NCBI GenBank assembly: GCA_026874595.1
Contig: CM049318.1
Location: forward strand, 61,352,250-61,416,249
From: Sipunculus nudus
Lineage: Eukaryota; Annelida; Sipuncula; Golfingiida; Sipunculidae
Direction: 5' to 3'
Length of the DNA stretch: 64,000 nt
The notes under the pieces were generated by a model. That model was not told the DNA's origin. It ran no database searches and saw nothing but the letters and a program-made list of their open reading frames with translations. The stretch's first letter is position 1. Every line of letters begins with the position of its first letter. Position numbers and translations under genes: made by a program. Positions 1-12,299 of this stretch are shown piece by piece.

Positions 1-642
1 AGACAATCATACACCCAGATCAATAGAAACTATGAGACATCAGGTTAAATTCACAAATATAATTCAAGACAATACTTACAAAGACGTAGATGTAAGTGTG
101 TGGGCGTTGATGTGTCAATGCGACAGTCCTTCACATTAAAAATACAGGATATTTACCGAGTCCGTGGTTTGTATAAAACCCAATAAAGTCCAGTTCCTTC
201 AGAGATCTCTGGTTACTGTTTTGTGTAGAATCTAGCGTATGGTTAGCAGCATATAGTCTTTCTGAGTTTAGCGATCTTCAACTGATCTTGCTTGTCAGCG
301 ACCCGGGTAGGATTACGTTGACATGAATGCAATAGCGCCCTTTGTTTACGTTGGGCTTAGAGTCCTTGACCTTGCTCGTGTAGCAATGGGTTCACGGCTT
401 ACAGTGGTTATGTTTCTGGGTCAAGCTGAACTAGGCCGGCAGGTGACAAAACGCGCTCTCTCTATATCGCCAATACGAAGCTCTTTCGGCAGCACGGCTG
501 AGTTCTTATGAGCTGGGTCCTTGCCTCATGCAGAAGCTTGCTTCTATGCCGTTCCTGGCGTTTCAATGTTCGTGCGTGCGTGCTGCCACCTCAAGCTTCA
601 AGACCCAACTGAAGGCAGCTTCCAGCGTCTCTCCCTGAACTC

Positions 643-717
643 TGACGTCACAATCGTCGTCACAATACGGCGATCCGGTTCTCTGATTGGCTTATTTCTC
701 AAGTGTCCCATATAAGG
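643..717. promoter_or_regulatory. Promoter-like cluster: CRE, inverted CCAAT, CArG/TATA
   Basis: Within 75 bp there is a perfect cAMP-response element TGACGTCA (643-650), an inverted CCAAT box (CTGATTGG, about 683-690) and CCATATAAGG (708-717), which fits both a CArG box (SRF site) and a TATA-like box. Order and spacing suit a promoter firing rightwards, with a start near 740. The motifs are seen directly. Their function is inferred, and such short motifs also occur by chance. Confidence 0.35.
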
Positions 718-751
718 ATATATGTGACCTAGTTTAACTGTTAGCGTCACC

Positions 752-796
752 ATGGCGACCCACATACCAAATGTAACAATTACACACGATGAGTGA
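752..796 (+). CDS. 14-codon ORF in a strong Kozak context (doubtful)
   Basis: An ATG in the context CACCATGGCG lies about 35 bp downstream of the TATA/CArG motif. It opens a 14-residue reading frame that stops at 794-796. The start context is close to ideal for animal translation, but the peptide is very short and unrecognised. It could be an upstream ORF, the start of a spliced coding exon (no convincing donor seen), or chance. Confidence 0.12.
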   Translation: MATHIPNVTITHDE

Positions 797-846
797 CACG
801 TATAAATCAGCTGATAGCCGATGGGATTTCATACAAGAATACACAA

Positions 847-868
847 TATATATATATATATATATATA
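847..868. repeat. (TA)n microsatellite
   Basis: Eleven perfect TA dinucleotides. Confidence 0.95.
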
Positions 869-1140
869 CAATTAAGACCTGTCAACGCTTTAGGATGACG
901 CTTCACGTCAATATCAATAGAGAACAGACTTCGTTAAACTATGATACAAAACACCGTACATATTGTCACCGATTTCTGGTGACACCCTTGTTGACCTACT
1001 TTTGACCAAACAACACTTCCTGAACTTAAAAATTTTTACAAAATTTAACAAATGTTTCTAATTTGCCCCAGGCGGGGGCATTCGTGTCGTTCTGACACAT
1101 CTAGTTTTCTAAATTTTTAGCTAAGCTGACTGTAAGTCAA

Positions 1141-1167
1141 TGTCCGTCTGTCTGTCTGTCTGTCCGT
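1141..1167 (+). repeat. (GTCY)n microsatellite in family A
   Basis: GTCT/GTCC repeats lie just inside the 5' end of the family A element. The same kind of repeat sits at the same relative place in the A copies at 19053, 30069, 44770 and 51195, so it belongs to the element. Confidence 0.85.
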
Positions 1168-2444
1168 TAGACTGGCACGTTTTGAAACTGTTAGACCTAT
1201 GAATCCAAAATTCGGCATACTATTAGATGTCCCCAAAATCTCCTACCATACTAAAAATTGGGTCAATATGACTTTGTTCTTTCGAGATATTTAGGAAAAA
1301 CCTCAAATTTCCATTAAAAACCTATTATCACACTTCAGGACTGCCTAATATCAAAACCACTTATCTGTTTTCTTAATATTTACCAGAAGTAATCTCCTAT
1401 ATATTTCCTATATACATGCCAGAAATCAAGTCGTTTAAATTTAATTTTTTGAAGTTTTTGGCCCAAACATAATGGACTTTGCAAAAAATCAGGAAAAATA
1501 TTTATTCACTTAACATGAAAAATTTTAAAACTAGAGACTATTTTCCATAGAATATAACTATGTTTAATTAAGATACAATTGTTTACCAAAAATAAGATCT
1601 GAATTTTGTAAATTTTTTAAGTAATAAGCATTAAAATAAAATCAGTACCTTAAATTTTGCCAAACTTTGACCATGGCACGGTTTTTTTCCTGTAAGCACT
1701 GTGGATTTAATTTTCACAGCATGTGCACAAAAGGATATATTCTGTTAAAATCTGAAATTTGAAAATAAAAGCTGCAAAATTAGGCTGGTTATTGAATTTT
1801 TTTTGGAGGCTCTTGTTGTATTCCCTTATATTGTCAAGCAATCCACTTTGGTCACTGTAGGTCATTCAGTGCAGCTCTCTATGCTCCCCAGGCTGTTGGC
1901 ATAATGTTATGCAATCCCATCACTAGGGCAAGCCCTCTCTCCACTAGTTTACCTTGATCAGGCTGTCTGCAGTTAATTCCATACCACAGGGAGCCTTTTT
2001 CTCTCTACCCCCCCCCCCCCCCCACCCCCCTTGACAGACCTGTACTATGAACTAGATGAATCTTAAAATCAAATTTTTTTCAGCAACGAGCAGAAACAAC
2101 AGAGACCTCTACCCCCACCCACCCCTTCAATACACAGGACTAATAAACAAGATGAATCTTATAATTTTAATGTTAAATAAATTCTTTTTGATGAGACTTG
2201 GACAATTTTGATTATTTTAAAGAAAAAATTTCAGGAATTTAATCCTAATATTCAAATGTGATAAAATATTAGGATCTAATGTAAGTGCTAACTGACAAGA
2301 TTTAAGAAGATATAAATACTTAGTAGCATTTCATTCATATCTCAAAGTTGGCATGGCCTAGGTGTGAATAACACTGTTAACTTAGAAAATTAGGAATAAT
2401 GGTCAATTTTTGTGGGATTAATTTTTAAATCATATTGCCATATA

Positions 2445-3855
2445 CCGTAAAATCTCCACTTAAAACCGCACTTCCGATTAAAACCGCACCCAGACTTCGC
2501 CGAAATTCCAGGCGAGACACCGCGAGGGGCTCAAATACTAAAAACCCCCCTTTAAAACCGCACCAACATTCGCTACGGAATGATTTGACAAAAGACACAA
2601 TCAAGCTATCATCTAGAAATGAACACGCGTAGGTTGCGACTCGGCCATTTCTGTCAACTTTAAAATTCTTTGGGCATTTTATTTAAACACATCATAACAC
2701 TTTTTTGCAGGTCACTCAAGCATGAAGTTTGGGAAGACGTAAGGGCCGGTAAACCTCTGCCTGTTTATACAGATTTTATATTCCATGCCGTATTCTTGTT
2801 TGCTACTGATTTGTCATTATATTTTGGAAAAAATATTCTGCTGATCCATTTCAAGTCACTGTATATTTTAATTCTAAAAGTAATATTTTGAAATCTTAAT
2901 TTTTGATGAAAATTCCATTTTCTGGAATTACTCGGAAGATTCGAATCATTTTCATACCGGTTACTTCGGTATTATCATCGTCACATTGTACGTTGACATC
3001 GCTCCATGTCACAATTTGCTGGTGCATTTGAAAACATCGCTAGTCAACTTAACTAAATATCAAAATAACTGAAGTTACCTTGTCGAGATACGCACGTATA
3101 GGAAACATGACGCTTGAAAACGAGTGATTTTACGGTAAAATTAAAGTGGCCAGTCGGGGTAAGCAAGTTTTTTTCCTGAAGAAAGTTTCCGTGTGGGGAG
3201 CCATTTTGTCAAGGCAGTGTTCGCGCAAGGCACGCTGGGACGAAATAGGTGGCTGTTCTGTTTACCACCCACCGCGTACAGCCGTTCAAAACATTCTTAG
3301 CAGAATACCGGGTCGTTTCAGCACATGGCGGCACTCAAACTTGATTTTAAAACGATCGTCTGCCATTGTGTGACTCTTTACGATGTCAGCTTTTTGTTCA
3401 TCTTACGTTTTAAACAAATAATCATTGCTAAATAATGCCGCAAATGGGTTTTAAGTAGGCTTTTATTTCAATTTTGCTTGACCATGCCCAACAACGTGGG
3501 CCGCTGTGTGTTACAGCAGGGTTGTTGTAAACGTATAATTTGGTGACAAGTACTAAGATTTTATAACAAGTTATATATCACACGAAAACTAATCAGCAAT
3601 ATTTAATTTACAAATAACAAATAATCATTAATAATACATTTACACACGGCTCCCATGCATGCGAGACTGCTGCTAAGAAAGGCCTTCGAAAGTTGCAATA
3701 TTATCGCCCACTCGCCGGCCCAAAAACGATGTCTGTCGGGAAGATATTCAGGAAACCCTTCTAGTATAAACCGCACAGTGCTTTCAGGAAATCAACCTGA
3801 TTTCAAGATTTTGAATTTCTTGATTAAACCGCGGTTTTAAGTGGAGATTTTACGG
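2445..3855. mobile_element. Tc1/mariner-type terminal-inverted-repeat element, copy 1
   Basis: A perfect 25-bp inverted repeat (2445-2469 and 3831-3855) begins CCGTAAAATCTCC. The element is flanked by TA on both sides (2443-2444 and 3856-3857). A second copy at 24858-25776 shows the TA duplication against an empty site. TA targeting points to the Tc1/mariner superfamily, and the TIR style suggests a pogo/Tigger-like group. The 1,411-bp interior has only short, unrecognised ORFs (2435-2632, 3146-3373, 3655-3840), so it is probably non-autonomous. Confidence 0.8.
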
Positions 3856-4138
3856 TATTTAATTTTTGGAAACTTAATTACCTTCACACATTATTTGTTT
3901 ATGAAATGTTACTTTTATATAACACTTACCGTAGGCCGATTTGGTCCCTTGGTGCATCACTAAATGGTTTAGCTCATGTCCATTATTCTATAATTTACAG
4001 TGTTTCATTTTAGCAGGGCCATTTTCTCATAGCTTTTCTAATGATAATATACATGAAAAACCAAAAGTTATCAAAATATTTTGCAGTTGCTAATATTTTC
4101 CAAAATTCAGCTGAGCGATGTGACCCATGGGTCCCTTG

Positions 4139-4354
4139 TTTCTGAATCTTTCAGCATGTTTTTCTCTATTTTTAAGACCTTTAAAGATGCAGTTGTCTGT
4201 TAACAGGGCACAAATTGTTACCACTGAGTCTTAATGAACTTGAGCTAATATGCATTAACTATGATGTCACCTACATAATCTTAATCAGTTGCCTGTGCAA
4301 GGATATAGTGTCAACCTGCCAGTTGGCTGAGCGTCATGACCCTTGGGTCACTTG
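4139..4354 (+). mobile_element. Family A remnant with a second 3' end
   Basis: This holds a fragment of the A tandem unit (CTCTATTTTTAAGACC then TGTTAACAGGGCACAAATTG) and ends with GGCTGAGCGTCATGACCC and CTTG (4351-4354). It is a second A-type 3' terminus just 216 bp after the first. The same double-terminus arrangement occurs at 34164/34336 and 61069/61200. Confidence 0.55.
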
Positions 4355-5698
4355 TTTTTTTTGCTTGGACTCATTTTTGTTGCAGATGTAACAGTTTATC
4401 TGAAGGCATTTTATCCTTATATGTGTTTATAAAATGTTGTTTGGTGTAGCAAATCAGTCCTTGAAGACTGAGTGAAGATGTTGTCAATAATGATTTGGTC
4501 AGTTTCATTTATGACTTTTGATGTTATAGTTGTCTGCTATCTTAATTCTGGTTTTATTTGTAACAAGGAAATCTTTATGACTTATATCATGTATTTGTGT
4601 CATTGTCCTTGTTGAAAAATTAAATGTTTGTAAAACATGAAATAACTACAGATTTAAGTGCAAGTGCAAATGTTTATGTCGGCATGTTGTTCCATGCATT
4701 GTTTCACATATTCAATATATACCTGCTGTTTAGTGCTGATGCATTTCAGACAAAATAATCAGTTTATTCACATTGCATTCAACATTTTAACCATTTTGCA
4801 CAGGTAAAATGAAAGTATTTGAATGCAAGTGCAAATAAGTTCAAAATATATTCATGAATGCTTTAATATTATTTTAATATTCATTTATTTTTAAAAAATC
4901 TGTTATACTATTGTGATACTATTAGTATTTTTTAAATAAAACTATATTTAACCTAATAATTGCAATTATTTATTAAAAGAAAGGACATTCCTAAGGATTT
5001 TATTCCAGTTCCAAATCTGAGGTTTTCTAAACTTTCTTTTTTCTAGTTTTCAAATTAATTTACTTTGCAAGATGGAAGTAGAATACTATTCCCAGCCATA
5101 CTAATCTGGGAAACCGCTGATAAAAGCCAGATAAGATTGTTTCCCGGCCATAATAGGAGCCAATAGAAACAAGAAAGGATGACAAAGCGGAAGACCTAGA
5201 AGCAGGTTTAATTAGACAATGGTGAACAACTCGTCCTAAAATGCCACAAGGACTGTGTTTAGTCCTATACAAGAAAGACCAAAGAATAATGAAATCATGA
5301 TTAAGACACCTTGAAAAGCCCTTACCAGTGAACCGGGTCGCTGATTTTATAAACCTGCAGAAAAACATTAGGGAACATTTGCTTATTCTGTGGAGAACCT
5401 TGGATTGTTTAAAGGATTCTAAAATCTTGACTCTAAGGGGCATGCCTTTCTATGGTACACTGCCTACAGCGGGTAACACCCAGTCTGCTCTTGAGCGTAT
5501 GCAGTGCCAGTTAGGATAAAACTGGTAAAGTTACTAGGGTTGTTAAGTTGCCAGTATTGGCTTTGTTTTAAGTGACCTCCACCATTGACACCAATGAGGC
5601 AGATATGTCTAGATTATGGAGCTCCATTTTCAACATTTTTATTGAAAACAATGGAATACTGTGGAACTTGTTACTCTGGCTCATCTGAAATTTTGCAC
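4355..5698. other. Mostly unique sequence without a recognisable gene
   Basis: About 4600-4990 resembles 53100-53480, which lies beside another A copy, so part of it is repeat-derived. A 127-codon minus-strand ORF (5060-5443) has no recognisable domain and no start or splice support. I see no exon that I can defend. Confidence 0.5.
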
Positions 5699-7230
5699 TT
5701 TTTAGCGAACCTGTGAGCTTATGTGATGGCATATTGTTGTCTGTTGTTAGCCCAAGGTCATCTGTACGTTAACCCATGCTATCTGAGAAACTCTCAGAAC
5801 TAGCAGCTCCGAAATGCATGTAAGAATCAGTCACATGTCAAAATTTATCTGCTTGAGCTTATTTTTTGGGGTATCTATTCCAGCCAAATTGTCGAATATA
5901 TTTCACAGAAATAGTTCCAGAAACAATCTCTTAGGAGTTTGTTGGAATGGTTCCAGTTTGGTGATTTTTGGCCAAGTAACAGGAAGTTGAACTTGTCATC
6001 TGTCCAAAAAAGCATACTAAAATTTCAATCTCAAGATTCTCAGAAACTGTAGCTATCATCACCAAATTTTATGCCAGTGTTGGTCACATGAGTCATATCT
6101 GAAATTTAGGTATTGGTGGCGCCACCTGCATCAGCCTTTTTTGTACGGGGGTCATCAGTGCCTGTATCATACTGAGGGCTACAATAAACTTTTCTCTAAA
6201 GCCGTATGGCTAAATTGTTTAATATCGCACAGAAATGATCCTAGGGTAGTGCTCTCTGAAGTTTGTTCAAATGGTCTCTGTTCAGCGACTTTTGGCTGAG
6301 TTATGGTAAGCTGAATTTAGTCATATGCCATAGCAGACAATTTTAGCTCAGTGGCTACAGAGATCTTTTCAACTTGAAAACCACAGGGCCAAATTCTTAA
6401 ATTCCAAATATTAATTATCCTCAGATGTTGATAATTAAAGTTTGTTCAAATGGTTTTGGTTCAGTGATTTTTGGCTGAGTGTTGTCAAGCTGAACCAAGC
6501 TGCTCTTATTGTATCTCCCTATGTGAGTTATAAACCTGCAAAATGTTTTTCGACTGACACCACTGAAGCCAATTTGTTTAATATTTTACAAGAATAATCC
6601 CAAGAAAAATTCTTATAATCATTGTCTTTAATAGTTCCACATGAATGATTTTTGGCTGAATTATGGAGATTGAATTGAGTTATTTTACCATATTAATAGC
6701 TGTTTGAAGCAGTTACATCTAGCCTTGCACCAGTTTATCAGCATCTATTACATCATGCCACTGGACATCTGGACATCTATGGTTAATATTTACAAGCATG
6801 TTTTTTAAAAGCCTTAAAAAATTAGATTTATGATTTAAATTAGTTATTATACCAAGTAATGTTATCAACAATGGGTATGCAGCTCTCTTTGGCTATATAA
6901 AGACAGCTGTTCATGGATTATAAATATCCATACTCATCTTAATTCAAGACTTTGCCATCAGTGAGATGTATCTGTAAATAAATTTTGCATTCTGCAATAA
7001 TTTTTCATAAATTCCTTGTTTCTTTTTGTATAAAAAGTCCGCTAAAAAGCATTTTGTATTGGGGAAATTTATTTCAAAGATAATTCAAGTAGGGACCACT
7101 TTCATGTACAGATGGTAGCTTTTGGTTAACCATTGGCAGATTGCCAAGATTTGCCAGTGCCTGGATGTTGGCCACTGGCCAAGATTATGTCAGCTCTATA
7201 AATAGCTTAATGGCTCTGTACATAACTATA
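5699..7230 (+). mobile_element. Family B element, copy 1
   Basis: It begins TTTTTAGCGAACCTGTGAGC. The 11-mer GCGAACCTGTG (5705-5715) is the inverted counterpart of CACAGGTTCGC found at B 3' ends (34484-34494 and 36919-36929). The body has repeated phrases shared with the other B copies, including a unit with GGTGGCGCCACC at 6115-6126 and TTTTTGGCTGAGT phrases at about 120-bp spacing. About 7026-7220 matches 34520-34690. No 3' terminus is present here, so the copy is incomplete. Confidence 0.55.
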
Positions 7231-7994
7231 ATCTATGCTTTTAGACATCTTCTCTCAGCTGTCTAGGCTCTTGATGCACCCAGACCTGCCCCTGGAGTTA
7301 TAGACCTGCAGATATCGTCAGGCTACACAAACTGGCGCACTGGGCACTTGTAGATAAATTTGTCTAAATTACGTCTCAAATATGTTTGCTGACTCACAAG
7401 TCCTGACCATCTTCTGGCCAATAACCACTTCCTATTGTGCCGACTGCCAGTTATTACATGAATCTTGATATGGACAATACCCCAGAGACAAAACCATGAG
7501 GAAACAAACTAAACAGGTGCCTATCCTTTGAAGTCTACAACAAACAATCATTACTATAGAGACTGCCTGTATGCATCTTTTCCACACTGCAGGGAAGAAT
7601 ACAGCACACAATATACATGCTGGTACCCCCTCTGTCTGCAAAGAAAGGAACTAACTGAGAAATGGGGTCAGGCAGTGTTTAATGAGGTGAATGACCGGGA
7701 GGTTGTACTGCTGAAGGTCACAGCAGTGCGTCCTGCATTGGGGACAGCTGGGGAGCCCGCAATGACAGGACAGCACAGGGGTGTAGCTAACTCCACTGCA
7801 CAATCATCTGCATTTAATGAGCTCTTCTGTTCCTCACGCAGGTGCCTTTCAGGCAATGCCAGAATATCCATACCTTCAGGACACACTGTACCTATGCTGT
7901 TATTTCTGTTGGTGTATTGTATACAGTTCTGTGTTCTGAGCTACTGTTTATCATATATTCTGATCTGTGGCAATGAAACTAGAATTTGAATCTC
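7231..7994. other. Unique sequence with a 153-codon ORF of unknown meaning
   Basis: An ORF on the plus strand runs from 7528 to 7989. The first 120 residues are mixed and the C-terminal 30 are hydrophobic and rich in Leu, Cys and Tyr, like a membrane segment. A 72-codon ORF overlaps it on the other strand. I recognise no domain, and no splice or promoter signal supports it. It may be chance, an exon of a non-coding RNA, or a lineage-specific gene. Confidence 0.15.
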
Positions 7995-8400
7995 CCTAAA
8001 TCACCAATGGCAATTGCCACACTTTCCATATATATATATATATATATATATAGTTATATTTACGTACCATATTCTATAGGTGTGTTTGTGAACTGTTAAG
8101 CGCTAGTGCATGTATACTCTTTATTATATGCTCTGCTCAATGGTAGTGAAACTTGCATTTGAATGGTGATTGATTGAAAAACATAATGCTCCTAAATTAC
8201 CATTGGTAATTGTCACATTTTCCATACACATGTTAGTAGTTATATATATATACCGGTAGTTATATTTATTTACCATATTCTTTAGGACTTTTTCCTGTGC
8301 TGCATTTGAGCATACTGTTTATCATATATATCATACCATTGGCAATAGCCACACTTTCTCGTTATACATTGTTATATATTTTTATTTATTTCAGTGATGC
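7995..8400. repeat. Three diverged tandem units with a (TA)n tract
   Basis: Three units each carry a version of ACCAATGGCAATTGCCACAC followed by TTTCCATA (about 8001, 8198 and 8335), then TA-rich sequence and ACCATATTCTNTAGG. A (TA)n microsatellite occupies 8028-8052. The units are imperfect, and the spacing is about 140-195 bp. Confidence 0.6.
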
Positions 8401-8929
8401 TGAGCTGTAGTGAAAAACATCTTTGTCAAGGGTTCCTCAGTCGTGTTTAGGTTGAGATCACAAATTATATTCATAAATCTTAAAAATTAGGTTTAAATAT
8501 ATTTATTTAATCAGAAGTAAAAAATAGCTGTTGGGCTTATTCTAATGTTATCTGGTGACTATATAAGAACATATATACTTAACTATAAAGAGTCTAAAAT
8601 TATTTGTAGTAGTCAAAGAGAATCTGTAACCACAATGTTAAATTCCAGCTTGGTTTCCTTTAGGGGATTTTCAGTCACTCGGGGGTTTTTGGAAAGCAAA
8701 ACTGAAATTCTTCTGATCATGCAGACAATATGCCATCCCTGTGAAATAAGAAGATGGAAGAAACTCATGTAAGGCTTGAACAAAGTCTTGTTGTGCTTAT
8801 TAAAGTTTCAACTCTGAAGCTAAGATTCCATGCAGCATGCAGTACCGTAAGGCTAAAAAAACATAAGGTTTGGTTCTCAGGCACATTATTCCAGAAATCA
8901 GTGCAGGCGGGCGTTTTTTTTTTTACTTT
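8401..8929. other. No recognisable feature
   Basis: AT-rich sequence. Short ORFs at 8545-8772 and 8754-8936 have no recognisable domain. A run of T (8914-8924) precedes the next family B element. Confidence 0.5.
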
Positions 8930-10280
8930 AAATTAGCGAACCTGTGAGCTTATGCGATGGTGTGGCGTCGTCCGTCGTCTGTACGTTAACCCATACTATC
9001 TTGAAAACGGCAAGAGGTAGCATCACGAAATTTTATGCAAAAATTTAGTCATCTAAAAAACTATATCGGATTTTGCTTATTTTTTGGCTAACTGCATTTT
9101 CTTAGATTTTATAGGGAAAAGCTAAAAAAGCTTTAAAAATCTTCTTCTCCGAAACTGTTCAGCCAAATTGTCCAATATTTCACAGAAATGATTCCTGGAA
9201 CAATCTTTCTCAAGTTTGTTTGAATGGTTTAAGTTCGGTGATTTTTGGCCGAGTTACAGGAAGTTGAACATAGTCATTTGTCCAAAAAGGCATACTAAAA
9301 TTACAATCTCAGAAATGGCTGGAGCTATCATTACCAAATTTTATGTCAATGTTGTTCACATGAGACATATCTGAAATTTAGGTAAAGGTGGCGCCACCTG
9401 CATCAGCCTTTTTTGTACGGGGGTCATCAGTGTCTGTATCATACTGACGGCTACAAAAAACATCTTCTCTGAAACTATATGGCCAAATAGTTTTATATTG
9501 CACAGAAATGATCCTAGGGCAGTGCTTTCTGAAGTTTGTTCAAATGGTCTCAGTTCAGTGACTTTTGGCTGAGTTATGGGAAGCTGAATTTAGTCATATG
9601 CTGTAACAGCCCATTTTAGCTCAGTGGCTACAAAGATCTTCTCCTCAAAAACCACTGGGCCAAATTCTTAAATCTCACACATTAATTATCCTTAGATGTT
9701 GATAATTCAAGTTTGTACAGATGGTTTTGGTTCAGTGATTTTTGGCTGAGTTATGAGAAGCTTAACTTAGCCATTTTGCTGTATTTTCCCATATGAGTTA
9801 TAAACCAGTAAAACGTTTTTTGACTGAGGCCACTGAGGCAAATTTGTTTAATATTTTCAAGAATAATCCCCTGAATAATTCTTATAATAATTGTCTTTTA
9901 TGGTTCCAAAGAATGAATTTTGGCTGAATTATTAGGATTGAATTGAGTCATTTTACCATATATGTTAGCTGTGTGAAGCAGATACATCTAGACTGGCACC
10001 AGTTTATCAGCATTTATTACATCATGCCTCTAGACATTTAGATTTCAGGTTATCTATGGTTAATATTGACAAGAATGTTTTTTAAAAGCTTTAAAAAATG
10101 TAGATTTATGATTTTAGATATTCCTCATGCCAGGCAATGTTTACAATCACAGGTATACAGCTGTCTATGGGTATATAAAGACGGCTGTACATGGTATCCA
10201 TACTCAACTTAATTCAAGATTTTGCCATCAGTGAGATGTATCTGTATTACAATTTTGCATTCAATATGCATCAGTAATAA
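8930..10280 (+). mobile_element. Family B element, copy 2
   Basis: It starts with a slightly decayed TTAGCGAACCTGTGAGC and follows the copy at 5699 closely: GTACGTTAACCCATACTATC, CCAAATTGTCCAATATTTC, then GGTGGCGCCACC at 9387-9398. It ends exactly where another B 5' end starts at 10281, so the two copies are head to tail without a 3' terminus between them. Confidence 0.6.
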
Positions 10281-10965
10281 TTTTTAGGGAACCTGTGAGC
10301 TAATGTGATGGTGTGGTGGCATTTGTCTTCTGTACAATAACCCATACTATTTTGAAAATTATTGGAGCTAGCATCATGAAATTTAATGCATAAAAATAGC
10401 CATCTCAAAAACTCTGCATTTTCTTAAATTTTATAGAGGAAAAGCTAAAAAACCCTTTAAAACCTTCTCCTCTGAAACACCCAAGCCAAATTGTTCAATA
10501 ATTCACAGAAATAATCTTTTATACCATCTCCCTCAATTTTGTTCTAATGGTTCAAGTTTGGTGAATTTTGGCTGAGTTACAGGAAGTTGAACTTAGTCAT
10601 CTGTCCAAAAAAGCATACTAAAATGACTGTCTCAGAAACGGCCGGAGCTATCATCACCAAATTTTTTGACAGTGTTGGTCACATGAGTCATATATGAAAT
10701 TCAGGTATTGGTGGCGCCACCTGCATTGACCTTTTTTTGTATGGGGGTCATTGGTCATCTTTTATTATTCTAGATATTTTGATAAAAAGTTTATGAATAT
10801 GTCAGCTTGAAAAAAAAATTTTAGCCAAAGTCTTTCAGTATGTGTAAACAGATATACCAGCAGGCCAAGATTGAATCCTTATCTTTAAATAGGTTGAGAA
10901 ACTGCCAACTGTTTCAGATTTGGCAACAGATCAAGAGTTCATTCAGTGCAGCCAGATATAGAGCT
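10281..10965 (+). mobile_element. Family B element, copy 3, truncated
   Basis: It starts TTTTTAGGGAACCTGTGAGC (one base changed from the usual AGCGAACC). It includes a GGTGGCGCCACC near 10710 and ends in the CAACTGTTTCAGATTTGGCA / CAAGAGTTCATTCAGTGCAG block, which also occurs at about 28685-28740. Confidence 0.55.
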
Positions 10966-11184
10966 TGATCCAAATGCTCTGGCCAAAACTGTTTGAAAAA
11001 CCTTTGGATTCAGGTTTAAGGATTTAAAACGTTTTTGAAAAGGTTTGCATTTGCCATGTGAAAGGGGTATAAGTTGCATCTGGATTATAAAACCTGGAAC
11101 AGGCAAAAAATTGCAACTTCTCACATCTTTTATTTATTCAATATCAATTTTTCTCCACACTCAGCATGCTGGATCCACATTCCA

Positions 11185-11575
11185 TGTACATGTGTATATG
11201 TTAGAGACGAGATTGCAATTCCAGGTGAATTTAAAATCTGTCTGGGAGCAGGTCAGGCGAGTTCAAAATTGGCCTGATATCACTTGGGTGAGTTTAAAAT
11301 CTACCTCTAGAGGCGAGATTAAAATAGTGGTCTGATCTAATTTCCTAATATAATATGCATTGTAATTGACATATGAAAGATGTTTTCAGTCAGATTTTTA
11401 ATATTTTAACACTTCATGGTTATGTATAATTCACAAATTATGTAAAATTCATAAAATCCATCTAGGCAAGATCATAATTGCAATTTCTCCTAGACGAGAT
11501 CACAATTACAATCTAGTCTTTGTGAATTTAAAATCTGCCATGATTTCAATCTCATCTCTGACATAAACATGTACA
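11185..11575. mobile_element. Inverted-repeat (foldback/MITE-like) element
   Basis: The left arm, from TGTACATG through TTAGAGACGAGATTG, is matched by an inverted right arm ending in CTCATCTCTGACATAAACATGTACA, with one small gap and few mismatches over about 30 bp. The interior has several GAGATTAAAAT/GATCACAATTACAATC phrases and AATTTAAAATCTG on both sides. No transposase is present. A clear target duplication was not found. Confidence 0.5.
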
Positions 11576-12299
11576 CTTGTAGTCTTAGCTTTATTTAGGA
11601 AAATGTGTCGTTAAGAATCCATAAGGCCAGGTTGCTGTGTGTAACCTCAGCATATATTAATTAGCACAACTGGTTGAAGGTGGATTATTTTGAGATCAAA
11701 TTATCTACTCAAATAAAACTTGAATTAACCCCATGTTTAAAGGCCTACTTTTTAAGGATATAATTATTTTAACCATCATTTAAATGTTTTTAGTCTGTTT
11801 TCTCTTGAATTTTTAACTAGGTTGATCTTCTAAAAGAAATTCCTGGAATTTGACATGCATATGTTATAAAAATCACATTGTTGAAATACTGATACTTTGA
11901 TTAATTTGTGATCATGAGAGGCTATTGCATCTTTTATGTTTTAAGATTTTAAACAAATATTCTGATAAAATGAGTTTCAGCTGAGTGCCATGACCCACAG
12001 GTCCCTTTTTCTGTCTGTCAGCATCGGTGCATGAAATGTGTTATTAACAGGTTGTAGATATACAGGGTGATACATGGATCTGTCACAAAAGCATAAAAAA
12101 ACCCTTCTAGGCAGGAATTACATACAGGTCATTAATATGTTGTCAGAGAAAGCCATAAATCACATAAAATTTGCAGGTAAAGCAGGTGAATAGCTGGCTA
12201 TAATCTGTGAAATATTAATCAAGTATTTTATTTACCAATATTTTCCATTCCCAGTGTAAAATAACCATCCAAGTCAGTTGACGTGTCATCCTCATTTGC
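11576..12299. other. Mostly unique, with an isolated family A 3' end at 11978-12006
   Basis: CAGCTGAGTGCCATGACCC then ACAGGTCCCTT is a recognisable, slightly decayed A-type 3' terminus. No matching 5' end is evident upstream. The rest shows nothing I can name. Confidence 0.45.

Larger units (their letters stand above)
1..1113. other. Unique sequence, possible 5' end of an outside gene
   Basis: This stretch does not resemble the repeat families in the rest of the window and has more CpG than its surroundings. On the minus strand, a GTAAGTATT splice-donor-like string (plus coordinates 71-79) would end a non-coding first exon leaving the window on the left. Short ORFs at 323-511 and 521-715 show no recognisable domain. 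Nothing here proves a gene. The promoter-like motifs at 643-717 are the best reason to suspect one. Confidence 0.3.
1114..4138 (+). mobile_element. Family A Helentron-like element, interrupted
   Basis: The 5' end is TTTTTAGCTAAGCTGAC with a TGACTGTAAGTCA stem, followed by a (GTCT/GTCC)n microsatellite (about 1141-1167). The 3' end at 4107-4138 carries TCAGCTGAGC, the inverted counterpart of the 5' start (9 of 10 bases), then the palindrome GACCCATGGGTC and the terminus CTTG before TT. The body has motifs shared with the copies at 19053 and 51195, such as a block around 1690-1780 that begins CCTGTAAGCACTGTGG. A separate transposon interrupts it at 2445-3855. No protein is encoded. Assignment to the Helitron/Helentron group rests on terminal structure only. 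Confidence 0.6.

Noticed and set aside
1992-2025. Poly(C) runs here and near 21276, 48765, 52100, 54150 and 61580
   Set aside because: They are simple homopolymers without a consistent position in any element. They are noted only as possible weak points of the assembly.
5060-5443. A 127-codon minus-strand ORF
   Set aside because: It has no domain, no splice or promoter evidence, and an overlapping ORF on the other strand. One ORF of this length is expected by chance in 64 kb.
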